A stretch of 64,000 bases of DNA, from NCBI GenBank assembly GCA_037179385.1, contig CM074193.1:7337547-7401546 (forward strand), read 5' to 3'. Positions 58,401 to 64,000 of this stretch are shown piece by piece. Each line of letters starts with the position of its first letter. Within the stretch, counting starts at the first letter, position 1. Position numbers and translations under genes: made by a program. This stretch comes from Holothuria scabra (Eukaryota; Echinodermata; Holothuroidea; Aspidochirotida; Holothuriidae). The notes beneath the pieces were generated by a model. The model searched no databases. It was not told where the DNA came from and saw only the letters and a list, made by a program, of their open reading frames with translations.

Positions 58401-61400
58401 AAGTTACAGACAAACCTTGTGCCACTGTCTTCATAAGGACATGTAAGTGGGAACTAGATAATTAAATATACCACGGGTAATTACAGTAGCTTTATAAAAG
58501 GAACTAAATAACTGATCATTTGGATCAAATACCCTTGAGCATGCTTGAACTGAGATTGTCTAATTGAATGAATCAAATTGTAACTGACCCACCAGAGTCT
58601 GTGAAAATTGCTGGTCACTGTTATCTTACCTAATTTATCACATTTGACTGCCAAGGTGTCCTGAGGGGTTTTCTCATTGAATCATACAGCTCAATGGATT
58701 CAGCCATTTCCTACCTGTCTGGAGATAGTGTCTGACACTTATTTAGCCCTCTTATTAGTAAGGCTTGTTTTTCAGAAAGTACTGTAGCTCATGTAATTAA
58801 AACAAGCATAATAGTATTTACTGTGTATCAAACAAAGGACACTTGACTTGTACTCTGTTATGTGGTGTTCCTACAAGCAGACAATTTAAGGTAAGTTACA
58901 GATCTTGTTAATTTCTGAACTAATAGGGTTCCCATTTTTTGTTAATTTCCAAGGATGTCATAGTCATTGGGAAGGGCATTACACCAAAAAAAAATACAAA
59001 AGGACCACCACTAATAGCCAAGGTTACACCTTTCTGTTGAGATGTCTCTACTGTATGTCCCAATTTATGGATGACAGTTAGGATTAGGGCTTGTTCTAAC
59101 ACTAACCTCAATGCAGTTAACTTTTTGGATCATAGAGACATCATTATGTAGAGAGCCATCCTCAGTACCTGAAATTTTGATTTAAAGGAGAATGTTTCAA
59201 AAATATCCCTTTTTCAAGTTAATAGACAACATAGTTTACCAGCATCATAACTGCGTGGGAGATTTCTCTTGTCAGTGGAGGTCAAAGGTTCGGGTCACAA
59301 AAGGGCAAAACCTTGTAGACATGACATTTTTATGTGGTTATTGAACTGTGGAGGGATCTCATACTCAGTTTGTGAATTGCTCATATTTAGCATGTTGATG
59401 GTCTTTTTAGGTAGTTGCTCCCTATTGTTTTAAGTGAGGGTGAAAGGTCATTTTGGGTCACATGATCTCAAAAGGTTTTGACCTTACTAGTATACCTCAG
59501 TATTTGTGAGGGATCTCATGCTTGTCATGTGGGCATCCATGTTCATTATTACAATATATCATATGGCAAGGAATCACTAAGCCTTTTGGCTTTCTAGTTG
59601 TCTTACATCAGTGCTTAATAAATGCCAGATGCAAACAATTAATTATTCCTAAAATGTAATCAATTTCATCTCTTTAACATATGTGTTGCTATTACAGTAC
59701 CACTTAAAAGAGCTTTGTTAGATGAGGCATTCTGTCCTCACAAAAGAATGTGTTATTGGAAGTAAGTCTAGATTAATGTTTATGATTTGCAAAGACACAT
59801 TGCCAAATAAATATTTATTTGAACAGTTTTTCACCATTTGCTTTCTCTTTTCTCTTTGGTGTAGATTTGGAGGAAAATCTCCAAAAATATAAAGAAGAGT
59901 TAATGGAGACACAAGAAAGATATCAGAAAGAAAAACAAAGAAGAAAAGAACTACACAACACCTTGGTGGTGAGATTTACCTGTAAACTTGTCCTTTGAAT
60001 ATTCAAAGCTTGTCATTGAATATTCATAGTATTCAATAATATAGAGTCTGCTTGCAGTATCATCAGAATTTAGATTTGGATGGAGTTTTATGGCCCAGTT
60101 CCCAACCAGTATCATCAGAAATCCAGCTAGAGAGAGTTAGTTATTAAAAAACACACCAACACAAATGTGTTGTATAGTGTCAACTAGATAGAAAGGAAAA
60201 GTTGAAGTATGGTTTCAAATATGGTTCAAGTAAGGTTTTAAAAAAGTGCAAGCCCTTCTCTTTAGTCACCCCACAACAGGTGGGAAATAACATAAGTATA
60301 TACACCTGTGCAACCCCTTTCCCATAGGGTAAGGATGCAGCTAGAGAAACATGGATGCTGCACATTTTGTCCAATGAGAACAAAGGGTGTTTAGCATGAG
60401 TGGTGTCCAAAGGTGTGTCAAAAATAGCTACTGTTTGAATAGGTACTCAAGGTTACTTTTGCTATCACCTCTCCGAAAAATTGATTCAGTATGTATGTCT
60501 ATGTACAGTAGGTTCAGGTACAGTAGCTATAAGCTGGTCTAATAAGGCAGTTTATCAGCCATTTATTTGTTTGAAGATTAGCTAATATATTAATCTGCTT
60601 AAGAAGTTAACATTTGCTGACCTAAGTTCCTCTATATCAAATTGCCAACTTTATTTTTTAAAGTATACAAGTAACAGCAAGCACAGCATGTAATTTTATT
60701 GCATTAAATATTTATTTTAGCTTTTCTTGAAATATGATTGTAAATTAATTGTAAAAAGTAAAAGATGAATATAGAAATAAGCATTATAAGTTTAAAATGT
60801 CAAAAGTTGGTAGAGCTATTGTTCAAGCAAAATTACTGAGATGATATTAATATTAAGTTTTTTTTTCATTTTCCTTGGGACATGATTGTGCAAGCATCAA
60901 GACTTGATTCACTAAACTCATGACAAAACATCTCACTTGTTTACATCTCACTTGTTTACATCTCACTTGTTTACATCTCACTTGTTTACATCTCACTTGT
61001 TTACATCTCACTTGTTTACATCTCACTTGTTTACATCTCACTTGTTTACATCTCACTTGTTTACATCTCACTTGTTTACATCTCACTTGTTTACATCTCA
61101 CTTGTTTACATCTCACTTGTTTACATCTCACTTGTTTACATCTCACTTGTTTACATCTCACTTGTTTACATCTCACTTGTTTACATCTCACTTGTTTACA
61201 TCTCACTTGTTTACATCTTACTTGTTGGGAGGTCGGGAGTTCGAATCCCGGCCGGGTCATACCGAAGACTTTAAAAACCTACTGCCATTGTGCTTGGTGC
61301 TCAGCATAAACAATGGAGTAGGGGAAACAAGCTAGTGAGCCACAACTGGAAAAAAACCATTGCTGGCTGGATTTGAACCAATTATTTGGAAACTGGACTG

Positions 61401-64000
61401 TAAAATTCCATTGAACCTAACCTAACCTGCATCTGACTTTTCTCATAATGATTTTCTTTTCTACAAACAGGAATTACGGGGAAATATCCGAGTGTACTGC
61501 AGGGCACGTCCTGTTCTATCCTTTGACGGAGGAAGTGACCACAGTGAGCTAATGCATAGGTAGAGGAAATGATGAAGACTAAAATTGTTTTTAAAAGGGA
61601 ATCATTGTTATTGATAATTAGTAGTAAAGGGTTCTTAATTTAGTAGTCTCTGTAACATCAATAATGAAAGATCAAGTAACCCTTGCAATTTTCCCAAAAT
61701 ATTTAAATTTACCTTTTTCATGATGTATCAGAGCACAATCATTGTGTGTTTGTAACAAACCTGTCTGACATCGCTATTTAAAATTTTTTAAATGCATTTA
61801 AAGGTGTTTTGGCATGATTCAAAAGAACCATTCAGGAATTGGTATAACAGGGTATGTTAATTCAAACTGGGATGATTGTTATCTCATTCAAGTTTTCATT
61901 TGATTTTGTGTGTTTTTTCTGGAGAATGGGGATAAGTGTAGTTCTAAGGAGTAGCATTTGATGGGGCAGATTTTCAATCTTACAAGTGTGTGTCATTTAA
62001 CACATTGAGTTGCTGCAAAATTTTTCCTAACGTGAAAGGGTTATCTTGAGTTTAGATTTGTATAACAAATGCCACCATCTCATAACCACACTGCAATTCT
62101 GTCTGTCTATATATTTATTTGAAAAGGTGTTGATGAAAAAGTCTATGATTAATGTTGATCATTGTAAATACTACCCTGTGTAGCCTGCTTTTTGTGAACC
62201 AGTGACTGCTTAAACATGTCTAAGTATTTGGGAGGGGAACTGCAGAACTGACTTTGGTCCTGTGCTTATTCGAAAATTGGGCTTATGGTGTAACATGAAG
62301 CTAAATGAAGCAATATTCAATGTTGCTACCTAAACAAAGTATAATTTTTGCTTCTTGTCTGATAACTAATCTGTTCTTTTGTATCTGTTCACAGGCCCAT
62401 CTCCTCCAGAGAAGAAGTCATCAATGTGTTAGATGATGTAAGTTATCTATTATCTAATGAATTTGCTTTAAATCTTATTCACAACATAGTTTTTACTCAA
62501 CACCTACATGAATATGTCAGCTCTTAAATTGTGTCAATTCCATAAATGATGTTAATGTAGAATTTTCTCCTAACCTGTCTGCTTGTTGATGCTATTTGTA
62601 CACATTTTCTGAACACCTTTGCTTTGGGCAGTGTAGACTTCTGTCTAAGTTATGAACTCTTCTGGATTTGTTTTATATTTAACTTGGGTAAAACCACCAG
62701 AATGTACAACAATTTTCACATTTATGGTCTTTTTGTTTTTCCTATTCTATTATTTATAAAAGGAAACACTGTCCGTTAAGTGTGACAGACCAAGTGCTCC
62801 AACCTCCAACAAATCTTTTGAATTTGAGAGGTAAGTTGCCTTAGAATCCAGACTTTATTACATGATGTGTATAAATGTCTACTTTGAATGCACATATTTT
62901 AATTGAACATACTAGCTGGTTTATGTTGCCATTTTGTTATTTTTCACCCAGCTGTATTCATTTTTCCTTCTTATTCTTATTTCATCTGTCAGAGTTTTTG
63001 GACCTGATGATAGTCAGAGTGTTGTCTTCTCTGATATCAAACCTCTGTTGACATCTCTATTGGATGGGTAAGATTCTCACAGTAGATTATATTTCCTACT
63101 TTCTTAAGAAATGAAAATTGAAGTGTTTCCATTCCCATGATGCTCTACAATCCTCTTCTCAAAGTAAAAGTATCTTCACACTGTGTGTACATACAAGGCA
63201 CCACTTTTTTATTCAGTCATGCACACAGAGCAATTTGTGTTATTAGCATAAGTATTCTGTGTTTCATACCTGTGCAGTACAATACATACTTTTGTACTGT
63301 ACATATTCCTGTTGCAGTTTAACTGCTCAGTTTGTAACCAATTGGTTAAGGTCAGGCCAACCAAGGCCTTTTCTCAGTTGTAACTCACTGGCTTGTTTTC
63401 CTTACTCCATTGCTTATGGTGAGCATCAAGCACAACGACAGTAGTTTTCACATTGAATCTTTGGCATGAACTGGCCAGGAGTTGAACTCCCAGTCTTCCA
63501 GCTGCAAGTTGGATTCTCTAACCACTTGACCATGCTAGGGCTGTGAACGTGTGGTGATTAATTGCTAAACGATCGCATGTGGAATAAATGTTTAGATCAA
63601 AGCTACAGGCGATTAATCGCAAAAAACCTTTTTTTGACAATTTTGTATTCATTTGTATACTCTGATGATCCCTGGATTTTGTAAAATATGGAACATTCCG
63701 GGCATATTTGAACCATATAGGTTTCAAAGTTTCAGAACAATTTGATTTTACCTTGCAAGATAACAGCTATTACTATTTCTGCATTACATTTAGTATCAAT
63801 CACTACATACTGATATTATTTCTTTTTGTGATAAGGTAATTGCGATTAATCGCTAAACGATAGCAAATTTTTGAGGTTAAACGTTTAGTTATTTTGCTAA
63901 AAGTTCTCAGCCCTAGACCATGCAAACCATGTACTCCTTTGCAAAAATAATTGTGACGTGGTGTTGTTCATTTTGACCCTACAGATATAATGTATGTATG
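52341..64000 (+). CDS. Kinesin-14 family (C-terminal motor) kinesin, partial, continues past window
   Basis: Exons: 52341-52406, 54766-54888, 56586-56717, 59865-59968, 61471-61559, 62395-62437, 62763-62830, 62993-63067 and 63985 onward. The N-terminal ones encode coiled coil. KEKQRRKELHNTLVELRGNI then leads into NIRVYCRARPVLSF, the neck-to-motor junction diagnostic of minus-end-directed kinesin-14. SFEFERVFGPDDSQ, LLTSLLDG and GYNVCM follow; the ATP-binding P-loop is just outside the window. KIF25- or KIFC-type is plausible; I do not assign a symbol. Phases agree across all motor exons. One exon seems missing between 56717 (phase 0) and 59865 (needs phase 1), and the gene start was not found. 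Role: microtubule minus-end motor, probably in spindle or organelle transport. Confidence 0.88.
53121..53340 (+). mobile_element. tRNA-derived SINE (family 1), full head and body
   Basis: The head has a Pol III A-box (TGGTCAAGTGG) and B-box (GTTCGAGTCCC) spaced as in a tRNA. The body follows: GGGTCATACTGAAGACTTTA, TGCTCAGCATAAGCAATGGA, CAGTGAGCCACAACTGGAAA and GTTGGTTGGAAACTGGGCCA, ending TAAAACTC. The CTAA tail is lost. It serves as the family reference in this window. It lies in a kinesin intron. Confidence 0.85.
54766..54888 (+). CDS. Kinesin coiled-coil exon b
   Basis: Acceptor ACATATAG, donor GTAAAC, 41 codons, phase 0-0. It reads LKGQLQEERKQKNLKDDELL and then SWRLKGNALSKEIK. Continues the charged helix. 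Confidence 0.7.
55050..55433. mobile_element. hAT-like MITE (family H), copy 1
   Basis: 384 bp. Ends are TAGGGCTCTGAA and TTCTCAGCCCTA (inverted). The 8-bp flanks ATTCCTGG and ATTTGTGG match at 6 of 8, consistent with a decayed hAT target duplication. Internally it has repeated inverted words ATTAATCGCTAAACAATCGC and ACGATTAATCACTAAACAAT. Copy 2 is at 63536-63915. In a kinesin intron. Confidence 0.8.
55740..55975 (+). pseudogene. Decayed inverted copy of the 47530-47726 exon and flank
   Basis: CATTAGTGGGGTCCATC, TTATTGTCTACATGAATTT, ATTGAAGGAATCGAGA, CCATCCATGATACA, AAGCAAGGAAATTGAAAGA and GATAGACCCCAGTTATGGCC match the minus strand of 47530-47800. The frame is broken by indels, including one that makes a TAA in the homologous HSSMIQ-LSK region. 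It sits in a kinesin intron. Confidence 0.6.
56586..56717 (+). CDS. Kinesin coiled-coil exon c
   Basis: Acceptor CCTCTTCCAG, donor GTGAGA (ACC|GTGAGA), 44 codons, phase 0-0. It reads TLRECLTELKDEVEDIPCRM and then QIIEERLSLRDAT. The open frame continues to 56870 beyond the donor, so an alternative end is possible. Confidence 0.65.
57080..57735. repeat. AGGTCA-rich tandem array (family D), copy 2
   Basis: Four units of about 147-154 bp start TTGTAAACACAATATC at about 57117, 57271, 57417 and 57564, preceded by a TG microsatellite. Each contains GTTTTTGGTGGAGGTCAAAG and then GTCATTTGGGGTCACCAGAG. The perfect AGGTCAAAGGTCA DR1 word is kept in four units. In a kinesin intron. Confidence 0.85.
57740..59250. 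other. Kinesin intron sequence; an exon is expected but not found
   Basis: Phase arithmetic requires an exon (phase 0 in, phase 1 out) between 56717 and 59865. I see no open segment with good splice sites and coiled-coil composition here. Confidence 0.4.
59265..59480. repeat. AGGTCA-rich array (family D), degenerate copy 3
   Basis: GTGGAGGTCAAAGGTTCGGG and GGTGAAAGGTCATTTTGGGT about 165 bp apart, with the intervening GGGATCTCATACTCA segment typical of the family. More decayed than the array at 57080. Confidence 0.6.
59865..59968 (+). CDS. Kinesin neck exon
   Basis: Acceptor CTCTTTGGTGTAG, donor GTGAGA, phase 1 in and 0 out. It reads LEENLQKYKEELMETQERYQ and then KEKQRRKELHNTLV. This is the continuous coiled coil that precedes the kinesin-14 motor. 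Confidence 0.85.
60070..60110 (-). repeat. SINE (family 1) 3'-end fragment
   Basis: GGATGGAGTTTTATGGCCCA and GTTCCCAACCAG are the reverse complement of the SINE 3' end. Confidence 0.6.
60120..60335 (-). repeat. SINE-like repeat (family 2), copy 2
   Basis: TTTCAAATATGGTTCAAGTA, CTCTTTAGTCACCCCACAAC, GGTGGGAAATAACATAAGT and CCCATAGGGTAAGGATGCAG parallel the copy at 4690-4915 in the same orientation. Confidence 0.55.
60925..61220. repeat. 15-bp minisatellite (ACATCTCACTTGTTT)n
   Basis: About 19 near-perfect 15-bp units directly abut the truncated head of a family 1 SINE. Because 15 is a multiple of three, frames on both strands stay open (LTCLH, FTSHL and QVRCK repeats). These are not genes. 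Confidence 0.95.
61221..61435 (+). mobile_element. tRNA-derived SINE (family 1), head partly replaced by minisatellite
   Basis: TTGGGAGGTCGGGAGTTCGA keeps the B-box. The body then follows, with ATACCGAAGACTTTAAAAAC, GTGCTTGGTGCTCAGCATAA and GTGAGCCACAACTGGAAAA, and the tail CCTAACCTAACC. The A-box half is missing, its place being taken by the 15-bp minisatellite. It lies immediately before the kinesin motor exon at 61471. Confidence 0.8.
61471..61559 (+). CDS. Kinesin motor exon 1 (neck-motor junction)
   Basis: Acceptor TTCTACAAACAG, donor GTAGAG, phase 0 in and 2 out. It reads ELRGNIRVYCRARPVLSFDG and then HSELMH. RVYCR.RP is the first strand of the kinesin-14 motor domain. Confidence 0.92.
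62395..62437 (+). CDS. Kinesin motor exon 2
   Basis: Acceptor CTGTTCACAG, donor GTAAGT, 43 nt, phase 2 in and 0 out. It reads PISSREEVINVLDD, the variable strand-2 region of the motor. Confidence 0.85.
62763..62830 (+). CDS. Kinesin motor exon 3
   Basis: Acceptor TTATTTATAAAAG (weak pyrimidine tract), donor GTAAGT, phase 0 in and 2 out. It reads ETLSVKCDRPSAPTSNKSFE and then FE plus the split Arg codon, leading to the conserved FE(F/L)(E/D)(R/K)VF. Confidence 0.88.
62993..63067 (+). CDS. Kinesin motor exon 4
   Basis: Acceptor TTTCATCTGTCAG, donor GTAAGA, phase 2 in and 2 out. It reads VFGPDDSQSVVFSDIKPLLT and then SLLD plus the split Gly codon, the helix before the P-loop. Confidence 0.92.
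63340..63940 (-). mobile_element. tRNA-derived SINE (family 1), minus strand, split by a hAT-like MITE
   Basis: The SINE body reads (reverse complement) through AGTTGTAACTCACTGGCTTG, CTCCATTGCTTATGGTGAGC and CCAGCTGCAAGTTGGATTCT to CCACTTGACCATGC. That is where the MITE at 63536-63915 inserted, inside the A-box. The remaining SINE head end resumes at GACCATGC (63916). Confidence 0.8.
63536..63915. mobile_element. hAT-like MITE (family H), copy 2, with perfect 8-bp TSD
   Basis: 380 bp, ends TAGGGCTGTGAA and TTCTCAGCCCTA. Flanked by GACCATGC on both sides (63528-63535 and 63916-63923), a perfect 8-bp target-site duplication as made by hAT transposases. Homologous throughout to 55050-55433. Confidence 0.92.
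63985..64000 (+). CDS. Kinesin motor exon 5, cut by window end
   Basis: Acceptor TTTGACCCTACAG. The split Gly codon is followed by YNVCM, which in kinesins is immediately followed by AYGQTG(S/A)GK(T/S). The window ends before that motif. Confidence 0.88.

Noticed and set aside
59698..59760. Candidate kinesin exon (acceptor CTATTACAG, donor GTAAGT)
   Set aside because: Its only open frame enters in phase 1 and leaves in phase 2. Joining it to the neck exon at 59865 would create a stop.
61222..61260. B-box-like half of a tRNA
   Set aside because: SINE remnant with no 5' half.
60853..61335. Long repetitive open frames (LTCLH, FTSHL and QVRCK repeats) on both strands
   Set aside because: A 15-bp period minisatellite cannot generate a stop unless the unit contains one, so open length carries no coding evidence.

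Overview
This is a gene-sparse, AT-rich, intron-containing eukaryotic window. It most likely comes from a marine invertebrate deuterostome, with an echinoderm-type genome as the best guess. The evidence is GT-AG introns of hundreds to thousands of bases, several aquatic-animal LINE lineages (Tx1/L1-like and CR1-like with PHD or esterase ORF1s), tRNA-derived SINEs with CTAA tails, many MITEs and frequent TAGGCCTA words. No prokaryotic signals (operons, Shine-Dalgarno sites, CRISPR) are present. The taxon is inferred, not proven.

Layout: 1-2702 is a decayed Tx1/L1-like LINE. About 3.1-10.1 kb is a dense tandem-repeat domain built from a short hairpin-like unit, arranged in higher-order repeats of about 472, 180 and 385 bp. 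Exon-like cassettes lie on the minus strand of the 385-bp repeats. From 10.1 to 26.6 kb I reconstruct an unrecognised minus-strand gene: a signal-peptide exon (26537-26631), two homologous copies of exon 2 (15917-16032 and 12282-12397, both 116 nt), two copies of exon 3 (13948-14107 and 10600-10756), then the cassette exons. Splice sites and phases agree through the whole chain (0|0, 2|2, 0|0). This is the best candidate in the window for an undescribed system: a cysteine-containing secreted or membrane protein with duplicated ectodomain exons and a downstream array of interchangeable small exons.

From 21.4 to 24.5 kb there is a broken CR1-like element, inside the large first intron of that gene. 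From 26.7 to 35.6 kb I see no gene. That stretch holds SINEs, MITEs, a SINE insertion that is almost entirely an expanded CTAA tail with a perfect 15-bp target duplication, and a cluster of palindromic GGGC/GCCC repeats. From 35.66 to 39.44 kb lies a CR1-like retrotransposon that is complete from its esterase ORF1 to its TTATG tail except for one frameshift.

Two conventional genes lie on the plus strand. COQ3 (ubiquinone-biosynthesis O-methyltransferase) has four exons at 41792-45009, with the 5' end not found. A kinesin-14 family motor gene starts by 52341 and runs off the right edge; its coiled-coil exons are followed by the kinesin-14 neck and the start of the motor domain. A minus-strand exon of an unknown gene lies at 47530-47726, and a decayed inverted copy of it sits in a kinesin intron. 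Introns and spacers carry MITEs, SINEs, AGGTCA-rich tandem arrays and minisatellites. The genes show no obvious shared pathway.
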